Program-made: the position numbers and the translations under genes
The notes under the pieces: generated by a model
Databases searched by the model: none
What the model was told of the DNA's origin: nothing
The model's input: the letters and a program-made list of their open reading frames with translations, nothing else
Shown: positions 51,041-59,349 of the stretch, piece after piece
Numbering within the stretch: the stretch's first letter is position 1
How the letters are laid out: every line of letters starts with the position of its first letter
DNA from: Mesorhizobium escarrei
Lineage (GTDB): Bacteria; Pseudomonadota; Alphaproteobacteria; Rhizobiales; Rhizobiaceae
Direction of reading: 5' to 3'
DNA length: 64,000 nucleotides
NCBI RefSeq assembly: GCF_935825525.1
Contig: NZ_CAKXZT010000168.1
Coordinates: forward strand, 209,148-273,147

Positions 51041-51795
51041 GCTTCGACTCCCAGTGCGGCGGGCCGGCCGGACCAGCCGGCGACCAGCACGATGGCGAAG
51101 TATGGCGCGTTGTCGTCCTGCTTGTCGGCCAGCCGCATCGAAATGCCGCCCGGCATGGTGCCGCGCTCGACATAGACGGCACGCGCCAGCTTGTCGGTCG
51201 CCTCCAGCGCGCGCCTGATCTTCGGCAGGTTGCGGCCAACCTTCATGATGACGGCGGCATCGGTGTCGGCGAGGCGGCGCGTCAGCTCGAATTCGCTCAT
51301 TGTGCCCGGCAGCACGGTCAATACATCGTCGCCCTGGACGATCGGCGTTCCGGTCGCCGACCAGCAGCCGGACATGGCGGTGACGCCGGGAATGACCTCG
51401 GTTGGAAAGCGGTGTGCCAGGCGGACATGCAGATGCATATAGGAGCCGTAGAACAGCGGGTCGCCTTCCGAGAGCACCGCGACGGTCCTGCCGGCGCTGA
51501 GATGCTCGGCGACCTTTTCGGCGGACTCTTGGTAGAAATCCGCTATCTGCGACCGATAATCGCTGTGATCCTTGTCGATTTCGGTGGTCACGGGATAGAG
51601 CAGCGGCAACTCGATCAAATCAGGACGAAAATGCGCGCCGGCAATGGCGCGCGCATTGCTGTTGTTGCCGCGCTTGGCGAAATGCGCCACCACGTCGGCC
51701 TCGGCCAGCGCGCGCACGGCCTTGAGCGTCAGCAGCTCGGGGTCGCCGGGACCGGTGCCGACCCCAACAAGCCTGCCTTTTACAATCGTGTTCAC
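51037..51795 (-). CDS. cobI: Precorrin-2 C20-methyltransferase
   Basis: Converts precorrin-2 to precorrin-3A, committing the pathway to B12. A 252-residue protein: LVGVGTGPGDPELLTLKAVRAL, VAVLSEGDPLFYGSYMHLH, VIPGVTAMSGCWSATGTPI and VIMKVGRNLPKIRRAL. Starts at GTG 51795 within the cobH stop (GTGA). Confidence 0.96.
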   Translation of the reverse strand: MNTIVKGRLVGVGTGPGDPELLTLKAVRALAEADVVAHFAKRGNNSNARAIAGAHFRPDLIELPLLYPVTTEIDKDHSDYRSQIADFYQESAEKVAEHLSAGRTVAVLSEGDPLFYGSYMHLHVRLAHRFPTEVIPGVTAMSGCWSATGTPIVQGDDVLTVLPGTMSEFELTRRLADTDAAVIMKVGRNLPKIRRALEATDKLARAVYVERGTMPGGISMRLADKQDDNAPYFAIVLVAGWSGRPAALGVEA

Positions 51796-52433
51796 AGGCC
51801 CGGCCTCGCCAATGCGTTGAGGGCGGCGGCGGTCATGGCGCTGCCGCCGAGTCTGCCGCGCACGATCGCGTAGGGAACGCCGTAGGAATTCTCGGCCAGC
51901 GCCTCCTTCGATTCGGCAGCACCGACGAAACCGACCGGCATGCCGATGATCGCCGCAGGCTTTGGCGCGCCGTCGCGCAGCCTTTCCAGCAGATAGAAAA
52001 GTGCTGTCGGCGCATTGCCGACGGCGACGACCGAACCGGCCATGCGCTCGCCCCAGAGGTCGATGGCTGCAGCGGAGCGGGTGTTGCCGATCTTTTTCGC
52101 GATGTCAGAGGTTTGCGGATCGCGCAGCGTGCAGATTACCTCGTTCCCGGCCGGCAGACGGGCGCGCGTGATGCCGTGCGAGACCATCTCCGCGTCGCAG
52201 AAGATCGGCGCTCCGGCCGCCAAAGCCGTGCGTGCGACCGCTACAAAATCGCTGGAAAAAATAAAGTGCCGCGCGGCTTCGACTTGGCCGCAAGCATGGA
52301 TCATACGGATGGCGACATCGGCTTCGGCATCGGAAAAGCGCGACAGGTCGGCCTCGGCGCGAATGATGGCAAAGGAGCGCTCATAGATCGCCGTGCCGTC
52401 ATGGATGTAGTCGTAGGGGGCGGGCATGTTCAT
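51792..52433 (-). CDS. cobH: Precorrin-8X methylmutase
   Basis: Moves a methyl group from C-11 to C-12 to form hydrogenobyrinic acid. A 213-residue protein: DYIHDGTAIYERSFAIIRAEADL, MIHACGQVEAARHFIFS with the catalytic histidine region, GAPIFCDAEMVSHGI and VGNAPTALFYLLERL, AIIGMPVGFVGAAESKEAL. Overlaps cobG and cobI by 4 bp on each side. Confidence 0.96.
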   Translation of the reverse strand: MNMPAPYDYIHDGTAIYERSFAIIRAEADLSRFSDAEADVAIRMIHACGQVEAARHFIFSSDFVAVARTALAAGAPIFCDAEMVSHGITRARLPAGNEVICTLRDPQTSDIAKKIGNTRSAAAIDLWGERMAGSVVAVGNAPTALFYLLERLRDGAPKPAAIIGMPVGFVGAAESKEALAENSYGVPYAIVRGRLGGSAMTAAALNALARPGL

Positions 52434-53929
52434 TCCTGTCGGTAGAGTTCGGTGACACCGGCCGCGCCAAGCCTCGTCAGGCAGGCGGCGGTGGTCTCGC
52501 CTCGAAGCCGTGCATCGCGGATCGCGGCTGCAATGCGGCCAACGGCTCGCGCGGCGTCATAGCCTGGCCTGTATCCGGCAGGAAGGGCCTTTGCCGTCCC
52601 GTCCACGACAAGCCCGGCTCCGTTATCGCCGCCGACCAGTGTCAGCGCCGCCCGGCCGGGATGGGCGCAGCCCTTGGCACAGCCCGAAATATGTAACGTG
52701 AGCGTGGAATCGAGGAGGTCGCGGTTTTCTGCGGCGATGGTTTCGGCGATGTCGCGCGTCGCGATCCGGCCGGAGGCGCAGGCCGGCGCACCGGGGCAAG
52801 CGGCGATTTTCGTGCGCGGGTCGGCAGGATCGGTGACGAAGCCTAGGGCGGCGGCGGCCTGCTGGAGCGAGCGGCAGGCGGTCGGAGAGAGGCCGAGGAA
52901 AAGCAGGGCGCGGTTTGGCGCGAGGCGGATTTCGGTGACGCCCAAGGTAAGGGCGTGTTGCGTGAGGCCGATGAGTTTTTGCGCTGGCATGCTGCCGAAG
53001 GGCAGGCCGATGCCGAGGGCGATGTCATCTGTCAGATTGAAAATGCCGATGGGGAAGCTAGCCGGCACAGGAAGGCGCTCCACGGCGCCCCCCTCTGTCC
53101 TGCCCTCTTTGCCACCACTTGGCATCTCCCCCACTTGGGGGGAGATTGCGCCCCGGTCTCCGCTTTCGCCAATTGCCAAAGTTGCCGAGGGGGAGCCGCC
53201 GGCGAAGCTGCCGATCTCCCCCCTCGTGGGGGAGATGTCCGGCAGGACAGAGGGGGGCGCGAAGGAATGCCAACTTGCGAGAGATTTCATCTGTCTCGCC
53301 GTCAAATCCCTTGCGTGGGCTTCGCGGCCCTTTTCGGCAACCATCCTCAGAATTGCGACAGCGATATCGCGGGCAGCATCTTTCTCGACCGTGACGAGTA
53401 GCGCCGCATTTTCACTGTCGCCAGCAACGGCTAAGAGCCAACGGACGCCCGCGTCGGTTCTGATCGCAGCCAGCCTGACATCGGCCGTTACCGCATCCAT
53501 GGTCACGCGTCCGCCGCCGTCGACGACCACCGAAACCTTCGGGCCAAGGCGCTTTGCCAGCCCGGCTTCTTCGATCGCCGCACGAATGCGCTCGGCTAAT
53601 GGGCGCGGGTCAGCAACTTCTTCTGGATCCAGCCCCGCCAGCGGGCCAATCTCGACCGGCACGCCGGTGCGCACGGCTATGCCGAGCGCGTCGACCTCCA
53701 TTGCCAGCAGCCGGGCACTGGTCGGTGTCAGGCCGCGAACCTGCAGGCTGCCGCGCGCGGTCACCTCAATGACGCCGTTGCCATGCCGCAAGGCGGATTC
53801 ACCGAGTCCGACCAACGACTTCGGCGAGAGTCCTCCAGTCATCGGGTTGAGCCGCACCAGCAGGCCGTCGCCGGTCCGCATCGGCGCGGACAAAGCGGGG
53901 CAGGCGCCGCGTCGGGAGAAGGCATTCAT
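52430..53929 (-). CDS. cobG: Precorrin-3B synthase with in-frame palindromic insert
   Basis: Oxygen-dependent Fe-S/iron monooxygenase that hydroxylates precorrin-3A. A 499-residue member of the nitrite/sulfite reductase fold: the first half begins GDGLLVRLNPMTGGLSPKSL, the second GIGLPFGSMPAQKLIGL. The cluster ligands lie in CPGAPACASGRIATRD and SGCAKGCAHPGRAALTLV. Between the halves is a repeat-derived segment of about 58 residues (APPSVLPDISPTRGEI ... GRTEGG) encoded by 53085-53260. Without it the length would be close to the family norm. Frame and catalytic motifs are intact, so the gene is probably functional. Confidence 0.94.
   Translation of the reverse strand: MNAFSRRGACPALSAPMRTGDGLLVRLNPMTGGLSPKSLVGLGESALRHGNGVIEVTARGSLQVRGLTPTSARLLAMEVDALGIAVRTGVPVEIGPLAGLDPEEVADPRPLAERIRAAIEEAGLAKRLGPKVSVVVDGGGRVTMDAVTADVRLAAIRTDAGVRWLLAVAGDSENAALLVTVEKDAARDIAVAILRMVAEKGREAHARDLTARQMKSLASWHSFAPPSVLPDISPTRGEIGSFAGGSPSATLAIGESGDRGAISPQVGEMPSGGKEGRTEGGAVERLPVPASFPIGIFNLTDDIALGIGLPFGSMPAQKLIGLTQHALTLGVTEIRLAPNRALLFLGLSPTACRSLQQAAAALGFVTDPADPRTKIAACPGAPACASGRIATRDIAETIAAENRDLLDSTLTLHISGCAKGCAHPGRAALTLVGGDNGAGLVVDGTAKALPAGYRPGYDAARAVGRIAAAIRDARLRGETTAACLTRLGAAGVTELYRQE
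53085..53260. repeat. Long palindromic repeat, family A, inside cobG
   Basis: 176 bp with outer arms GGCGCCCCCCTCTGTCCTG / GGACAGAGGGGGGCGC and inner arms of type CATCTCCCCCAC. Open in the cobG frame and also in a plus-strand frame, both giving APPSVLP ... VGEM(S/P) peptides. Confidence 0.92.
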
Positions 53930-56900
53930 GCCGCCACCCCCTGGGCTTGGGCGATCAGTGCGGCGAGGTCGTCGTCGACGGAATTGCGCAGCGGGTGCCA
54001 GAGACCGCGCCGTCGTGCCGACAAAAAGCGCTCGGCGATGATTTTCGCGGCCGCCGGATTTTCGCGGAGGATGAAGGCGCGCACCTCTGGATCGCCGAGA
54101 TAGGCGTCGTGCACGGCCTCGATCAGCGTGCCCGGTACGGCATGGGTGGTCTCGGCGAAACCGACGAGACGGTCGACGGTCTCGGCGAATTCCGAAGCGC
54201 CGCGCGGCCCGTGGCGCATCAGGCCGGCAATGAAGCGCGGGTTGACCGCGCGTGCGCGCACGACGCGCGACACCGCTGCTCCAACCGAGCGCGGCTTCGG
54301 CTTTTGCGGATCCGTGGTGTCGAGGACGATGACGTCGGCGTTCTTGCCGAGGGCCGCAAGGGCCGCCGAAAAACCGCCGATGAAGGCGACATCGGCGGAA
54401 CCTTCGAGGATGTCGCGGCCGGGGTCGTCTCCGGTATGGACGAGAAGCTCGGCCTCGGCGACACGATCCTCGAACGCGCCGGGCGCTGAAATCCCTTGGC
54501 CGTCGGCGCCGCCATAGGCATGCGAGGTGGCGTCGAGATAGGCGCGACCGATCTTCTCGCGCGCGGCCCAGTCGCCGCTCGACAATAAATCCTCGACGCC
54601 GGCGCCGTAGGTGCCGGGCGAGGTGCCGAAAATGCGCGGGCTGATCTTACCGTCAGCGCGGGCCTTGGCCGCGAGCGGGTTTTCCGACGCGTCCTCGTCG
54701 CGGGCGGCGACGGCGTTGGCGGCCGCATCGATTAGGGCGATCTGGGTCGGGAACATGTCGCGGAACAGGCCTGATATACGCCAGGTGACATCGACGCGTG
54801 GCCGGCCCAGCGTGGCCGGCGGCAGCACCTCGATGCCGGTAACGCGGCCGGTGGCGGAATCCCATTGCGGCCGGCAGCCCATCAGCGCCAGGCCCTGCGC
54901 GATTTCCTCGCCGCCGGTGCGCAGCGAGGCCGAGCCCCAGAGATCGATAACCAGCGAACGCGGCCAGTCGCCATGCGATTGCATGTAGCTGCGCAAGACT
55001 TCATCGGAGGCCGCCCCGCCGAGATCGAAGGATGTCGGCGTCGGCATGGTGCGTGGATCTGATGTGAACAGGTTGCGGCCGGTCGGCAGGACATCGCGCC
55101 GGCCACGCGCCGGCGCGCCGGCCGGCCCGGCAGCGACATGGCGGCCGTCGAGGGCTGCGATCAGTGCTGCCTTCTCGGCCGGCGCACTTTGCTGGCGCAG
55201 CGGATCGGTCTCGCCCTCGGCTGAGCGGCCAAAGATGTGAAGGCCGTCCTTGATCGCGAAATCCTTGAGGTCGCAGAGCCAGGCGTCGATGCGGCGCAGC
55301 GCTTCGTCGGGCGCGTCGGTTCCGGCGACGCCGGCCTCGGAGGCGAGCCCAGTCTTTTCAGCGGTTTCGACGATCAGCTTCGCCAGGCGATCGCGGCGAC
55401 GGCGGTCGAGCCCGTCAGCCTGGGCATATTCGTCGACCAGCCGCTCGAGCTGCTGCTGGTTCTCGTCCAGTCCGGCGCCGGTCAGCGGCGGCGGCAAATG
55501 GCCGAGGGTGACGGCGGCAATGCGCCGCTTGGCCTGCGCTGCCTCTCCCGGGTTGGAGACGATGAAGGGATAGACGACGGGCAGGGGCCCGGTGACGATC
55601 TCGGGAAAACAGTTTTCGCTCAGCGCCACGGTCTTGCCGGGCAGCCATTCCAGCGTGCCATGGGCGCCGACATGGACGAGGGCATGGACATCGAGCGACT
55701 TGCGCAGCCACAGGCCAAAAGCGATCAGCGCATGGCGCGGCGGCAGCGTCGGGTCGTGATAGTCGGCGCGACGATTCGTGGAGCGGCCGCGGTCGGGGGC
55801 GAGTGCTACGGTGATGTTGCCGAAGGTCGCGGCGCGGAAGGGGAAATGCCTGTTGTTCGCCAAACTCAAAGATTGGCGTTCTGTGGCGCCCCCCTCTGTC
55901 CTGCCGGACATCTCCCCCACTTGGGGGGAGATTGCCCCTTCGCCGACAGTCTCGCCCACGAGCAACGTTGCAGAAAGGGGCGGGACGGCAAAACTGCTGA
56001 TCTCCCCCCAAGTGGGGGAGATGTCCGGCAGGACAGAGGGGGGCGCCTCGCGCGAACCTGTTTCATCTTCCGCCCTACCCCATGCCATCTCTACCGCAGC
56101 GATGGCCGCCGGCGGCAATTCCTTCGAGAACGTCAGATACTCCTTCAATGCCAACCCTGGGTCGGCCGACTCCAGCATCTCCAGCAATTCACGCGGCGTT
56201 TGCGGAATCCCTTCAACGACGTAGCCCTGTTCGCTCAGGTCATGCAGCATCGCCAGCACGCTGGACGGCACGTCGAGGCCGACGGCGTAGCCGGTGCGGC
56301 CGGGGGCGCTCGGATAGTCGGGGATCAGGATGGCGAGCTTGCGTTTTTCGCGCGGCGTGCGCTGCAGGCGCACAAACGCCTCGACACGGTTCGCCACCTG
56401 CGCGACGCGGTCCGGCTCCGGCCGGTTGGCGAACGCTCGGAAAGCCAATGCCGGATCGACCTCGCTTTCGCCTTTGAAGGAAACGGCTCCGGCAAGGATG
56501 CGGCCGTCGAGTTCGGGGAGGACGACATGCATGGCCAGGTCGGCAGGCGCCAGGCCGCGCTGATTGTCTTGCCAGACATCGCGGCGTGTCGTCGCGACGA
56601 TGATCTGGAAGACAGGAACGCCGGCGCGGTCGAACAGGGTTTCGACGCCGGGCTCGGCACCCGAGGCGAAGGCAGTCGCTGTGATGATGGCGGCAGGGTT
56701 TAGCGCGGCAAGCGCAGTCTCGACAAAGGCGAGCGATGCCGGGTCCTTGAGGCTGGAGACGAAAATGGGAACAGGGATCATGCCACGCTGCCGCAGCGCT
56801 TCGAACAATGCGTCGATCGGCGCGACATCGGCGGCTAGCAGCATCGAGCGGTAGAAGAGAATTGGCACGACGTCCCCCTCCCCCTCGAGGGGAGGGTGGC

Positions 56901-57576
56901 CCGCAGGGCCGGGTGGGGTCGTTGCGGCAGTGCTCGACGTTTTTTGCTGTTGGCGCGCTTCATAGGCAACCCCACCCCCGGCCTGCGGCCGGACCCTCCC
57001 CTCGAGGGGGAGGGGGACGTCGCCGCGTCCGGGCTCATAAAATCCCGCCTTCGGCACGACAACCAGCTCCACGTCCGCCGCGCCCCGGCCCGCCAGCCGC
57101 GCCAGCCTCCGCACCAGCGCCTTCATATTCTCCGGGCCGCCTTCGCGGAAATAGCCCAGCAGCCTGTCGAGCTCTTGGCGCGGCAGCGTCGAGCCTTCGA
57201 TCAGCCGCAAATCCTCGTCGCGGCATTCGCCGGGCAGCAGCGCCAGTTTTATGCCGCGGGCGCGGGCAGTCGAGGCAAGCTGGTCGCAGCCGTAGCGCCA
57301 CCAGTCGTAACCGCCGAGGATGCGAACCAAAACAACCCTGGCGTGCCGGGCGACGCTGTCGATCCACAGATCGACGGACATCGGGTGGCGCAGATCGCGC
57401 AAGGCCGCCAGCCGCATCGACGGCAGGCGATCCGCGTCGGCTTTCCATGCCGCCGCCAGCCCGGCGAGGTCGCTGTCGGTGAAGGACAGCGCCACGACAT
57501 CCGCAGGCGTCTGCCTGAGATCGACCGGCTCGGCGAGATCGTCGAGCGAGGCGGATGTGGTGGTGAGGATGTGCAT
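53926..57576 (-). CDS. cobN: Cobaltochelatase large subunit with two in-frame repeat inserts
   Basis: CobN binds hydrogenobyrinic acid a,c-diamide and Co2+, and with the AAA+ partners CobS/CobT (not in this window) inserts cobalt. The 1216-residue protein shows FYRSMLLAADVAPIDALFEAL, RRADYHDPTLPPRHALIAFG, HVGAHGTLEWLPGKTVALSE, and RVDVTWRISGLFRDMFPTQI, all typical of the family. Two stretches are foreign: about 50 residues before PILFYRSM (GRGDVPLPLEGRVRPQ ... PPLEGEGD, from 56870-57020) and about 54 residues before FGNITVALAPDRG (APPSVLPDISPTWGEI ..., from 55885-56047). Both keep the frame. Start overlaps nothing; cobW ends 18 bp upstream. Confidence 0.95.
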   Translation of the reverse strand: MHILTTTSASLDDLAEPVDLRQTPADVVALSFTDSDLAGLAAAWKADADRLPSMRLAALRDLRHPMSVDLWIDSVARHARVVLVRILGGYDWWRYGCDQLASTARARGIKLALLPGECRDEDLRLIEGSTLPRQELDRLLGYFREGGPENMKALVRRLARLAGRGAADVELVVVPKAGFYEPGRGDVPLPLEGRVRPQAGGGVAYEARQQQKTSSTAATTPPGPAGHPPLEGEGDVVPILFYRSMLLAADVAPIDALFEALRQRGMIPVPIFVSSLKDPASLAFVETALAALNPAAIITATAFASGAEPGVETLFDRAGVPVFQIIVATTRRDVWQDNQRGLAPADLAMHVVLPELDGRILAGAVSFKGESEVDPALAFRAFANRPEPDRVAQVANRVEAFVRLQRTPREKRKLAILIPDYPSAPGRTGYAVGLDVPSSVLAMLHDLSEQGYVVEGIPQTPRELLEMLESADPGLALKEYLTFSKELPPAAIAAVEMAWGRAEDETGSREAPPSVLPDISPTWGEISSFAVPPLSATLLVGETVGEGAISPQVGEMSGRTEGGATERQSLSLANNRHFPFRAATFGNITVALAPDRGRSTNRRADYHDPTLPPRHALIAFGLWLRKSLDVHALVHVGAHGTLEWLPGKTVALSENCFPEIVTGPLPVVYPFIVSNPGEAAQAKRRIAAVTLGHLPPPLTGAGLDENQQQLERLVDEYAQADGLDRRRRDRLAKLIVETAEKTGLASEAGVAGTDAPDEALRRIDAWLCDLKDFAIKDGLHIFGRSAEGETDPLRQQSAPAEKAALIAALDGRHVAAGPAGAPARGRRDVLPTGRNLFTSDPRTMPTPTSFDLGGAASDEVLRSYMQSHGDWPRSLVIDLWGSASLRTGGEEIAQGLALMGCRPQWDSATGRVTGIEVLPPATLGRPRVDVTWRISGLFRDMFPTQIALIDAAANAVAARDEDASENPLAAKARADGKISPRIFGTSPGTYGAGVEDLLSSGDWAAREKIGRAYLDATSHAYGGADGQGISAPGAFEDRVAEAELLVHTGDDPGRDILEGSADVAFIGGFSAALAALGKNADVIVLDTTDPQKPKPRSVGAAVSRVVRARAVNPRFIAGLMRHGPRGASEFAETVDRLVGFAETTHAVPGTLIEAVHDAYLGDPEVRAFILRENPAAAKIIAERFLSARRRGLWHPLRNSVDDDLAALIAQAQGVAA
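55885..56047. repeat. Long palindromic repeat, family A, inside cobN
   Basis: 163 bp, arms GGCGCCCCCCTCTGTCCTGC and its complement, inner arms TCTCCCCCACTTGGGGGGAG and complement. Same family as 29301 and 53085. Confidence 0.93.
56870..57020. repeat. Long palindromic repeat, family B, inside cobN
   Basis: 151 bp with arms ACGTCCCCCTCCCCCTCGAG / CTCGAGGGGGAGGGGGACGT, then inner arms GGAGGGTGG- and GGCCGGGTGGGGT-type. Unrelated in sequence to family A but the same architecture. Only copy in the window. Confidence 0.92.
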
Positions 57577-57594
57577 CGCGGCTCGTGCCTGAGG

Positions 57595-58647
57595 TCAGCC
57601 GGCGAGGATACGCTCGATGGCCGGGCGGTTCAGCCCTTTCAGCCCGATGACGACGAGGCGCGAGCGGCGGTCGTCGTCGGCGGTCCAGGCGCGGTCGTAA
57701 TAGTGGTTGACGCGCGGACCGACAGCCTGCAGCAACAGCCGCATCGGCTTGCCGCCGACCTCGACGAACCCTTTGACGCGCAGCACATTTTGTTCCTCCG
57801 CCGCCGTGGCGACACGCAATGCCAGCTCATCGGGATTGGAGATCGACGGAATGTCGATGACGAACGAGTCGAAATCGTCATGCTCGTGATCGAGCTCGTC
57901 GTCGTGGTGGGTCTTGCGGTTCTCGATGTCGTCCTCGACGGCAAGGCCGAGGCCGAGCAGCACGGAGGGATCGACCTTGCCCTGTGAGGCCGGCACGATC
58001 TTCACCGCGCGGGCGGCGTGCTTGCCGATGACGGCATGGGCGCGGGCCGAGCCGGCGGCGTCCATCAGGTCGCTCTTCGACAGAATGATCAGGTCGGCGC
58101 AGGCGAGCTGGTCCTCGAACACCTCCTCGACCGGATCGTCGTGGTCGAGCGTCTCGTCCTGCGCGCGCTGCGCCTGCAGGGCGTCGATGTCGTTGGCGAC
58201 GCGGCCTTCGGCCAGCGCCGGTCCGTCGACCACGGCAATGACGCCGTCGACCGTCACCCGGCTCTTCACCGACGGCCACTGGAAGGCCTGGACCAGCGGC
58301 TTCGGCAAAGCGAGGCCGGAGGTCTCGATCAGGATATGGTCGACCTTTGGCGTCAAAGACAGGATCTGGTCCAGCGCCGGGACGAAATCATCGGCGACGG
58401 TGCAGCAGATACAGCCATTGGCCAGTTCGACGATGTTTTCCTCGGGGCAGGTGTCGATGCCGCAGCCTTTCAGGATTTCGCCGTCGATGCCGATGTCGCC
58501 GAACTCGTTGACGATGATGGCCAACCGCTTGCCGCCGGCGTTTTCGAGCAGATGGCGGATCAGCGTCGTCTTGCCGGCGCCGAGGAAGCCGGTGACGACG
58601 GTGCAGGGCACGCGCGAGAGGTTAGCGGACGACTCTGGGGCGGTCAT
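57595..58647 (-). CDS. cobW: CobW-type metal-handling GTPase
   Basis: A 350-residue COG0523 GTPase thought to deliver cobalt for cobalamin synthesis. Walker A is TGFLGAGKTTLIRHLL, the CxCC metal-binding motif is NGCICCTVADDFVP, Walker B/ETSG is HILIETSGLALPKPL, and the base-recognition motif is SKSDLMD. A His/Asp-rich loop (HHDDELDHEHDD) may hold metal, and the C-terminal CobW domain ends near NHYYDRAW. Start at 58647 overlaps the DUF1636 stop; the long upstream frame is spurious. Confidence 0.94.
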   Translation of the reverse strand: MTAPESSANLSRVPCTVVTGFLGAGKTTLIRHLLENAGGKRLAIIVNEFGDIGIDGEILKGCGIDTCPEENIVELANGCICCTVADDFVPALDQILSLTPKVDHILIETSGLALPKPLVQAFQWPSVKSRVTVDGVIAVVDGPALAEGRVANDIDALQAQRAQDETLDHDDPVEEVFEDQLACADLIILSKSDLMDAAGSARAHAVIGKHAARAVKIVPASQGKVDPSVLLGLGLAVEDDIENRKTHHDDELDHEHDDFDSFVIDIPSISNPDELALRVATAAEEQNVLRVKGFVEVGGKPMRLLLQAVGPRVNHYYDRAWTADDDRRSRLVVIGLKGLNRPAIERILAG

Positions 58648-59078
58648 ATCTGGTCCTTCAAAAGGTCGAGGGGAGGGATGCGGGCAACGAGGCCGCGCTT
58701 CAGGCAATCGGGGCGGCCGCGCCATGGGATGAGGCCGTCGGTCGAAGTGGCGAAGAGTTTTGCGCCGGTGACGAGATCGGCGCCGCTGGTCGTGGTCAGG
58801 TCGCCAAAGACATAGCTCCAGCAGCCGTCGCGCAGGATAGCGGCGCTGAGGCGGCGCTTGCAGTTGCCGAGGCATTCGACGGTGCGGATACGGATGTGTT
58901 CGCCAGAGGCGGCGCGGCGCGTGTCTTCGGCCAACAATTCGCCGGCGCGAGGATGGCCGTCGGAGCCGGTCTCGTCGCGGCAGGAGGCGCAGACGATCAC
59001 GGTGACGTCGGACAGAGCATCATCATCGCCGGACAATACGCCCGCTGTCTCAGCCAAAAAACTGCTGTCGCGTTCCAA
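58644..59078 (-). CDS. DUF1636 ferredoxin-like protein, first gene of the B12 operon
   Basis: A 144-residue soluble protein with a TTG start preceded by AAGGAG. Cysteines occur as VIVCASCRDETG and VECLGNCKRR, the CxxC ... CxxxC pattern of thioredoxin-like [2Fe-2S] ferredoxins. DUF1636 genes are regular members of riboswitch-controlled cobalamin operons in alphaproteobacteria but have no assigned role. An electron-donor or metal-related function is a guess from the cysteines and position. Confidence 0.85.
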   Translation of the reverse strand: MERDSSFLAETAGVLSGDDDALSDVTVIVCASCRDETGSDGHPRAGELLAEDTRRAASGEHIRIRTVECLGNCKRRLSAAILRDGCWSYVFGDLTTTSGADLVTGAKLFATSTDGLIPWRGRPDCLKRGLVARIPPLDLLKDQI

Positions 59079-59129
59079 ATCAGGCTCCTTGCCCGGAAAA
59101 CCCGCCAGGCGATCGGATTCTTATATCCT

Positions 59130-59305
59130 AGACGGCAGGTCTCCTGGCTCGCGGGTCATCGCCTTGGTGCCGCCTTCCCGGGATTTTCCCAGTGGTTATC
59201 GGCCTTGGCTCGTCGCTTACAGTTGCGGGGACAGCCGCGGATTTGAAATCGAGATTTCGCACCGCATTCCCTCTTGGCTCCTCCCTTTGCCGAGAGGAGA
59301 CCGTC
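59130..59305 (-). promoter_or_regulatory. Cobalamin riboswitch
   Basis: On the minus strand the leader carries, in order, a P1 arm GGTCTCC, AATGCGGTGCGAAATC, the core CCGCGGCTGTCCCCGCAACT, the GCCA...CCACTGG element, CGGGAAGGCGGC, and the B12 box GCGAGCCAGGAGACCTGCC, whose GGAGACC closes P1. It lies about 55 bp upstream of the DUF1636 start codon and should shut the operon down when adenosylcobalamin is plentiful. Confidence 0.96.
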
Positions 59306-59312
59306 TGAACCG

Positions 59313-59342
59313 GATTTAGGCTTGTGGAGGCAGTCGTGTCAA
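59313..59342 (-). promoter_or_regulatory. Promoter of the riboswitch-controlled cob operon
   Basis: On the minus strand TTGACA (complement of 59337-59342) and TAAATC (complement of 59313-59318) are 18 bp apart. The predicted transcription start falls about 7-10 bp before the riboswitch P1 helix. The -35 box is 7 bp from the stop codon of the upstream YcaQ-like gene. Confidence 0.75.
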
Positions 59343-59349
59343 CGCACGT

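Noticed and set aside
52674..54041. Long plus-strand ORF opposite cobG
   Set aside because: It is open partly because of the palindromic insert; the cobG strand carries all conserved motifs.
55237..56703. Long plus-strand ORF opposite cobN
   Set aside because: No ribosome-binding site or family motif; it is the antisense shadow of cobN.
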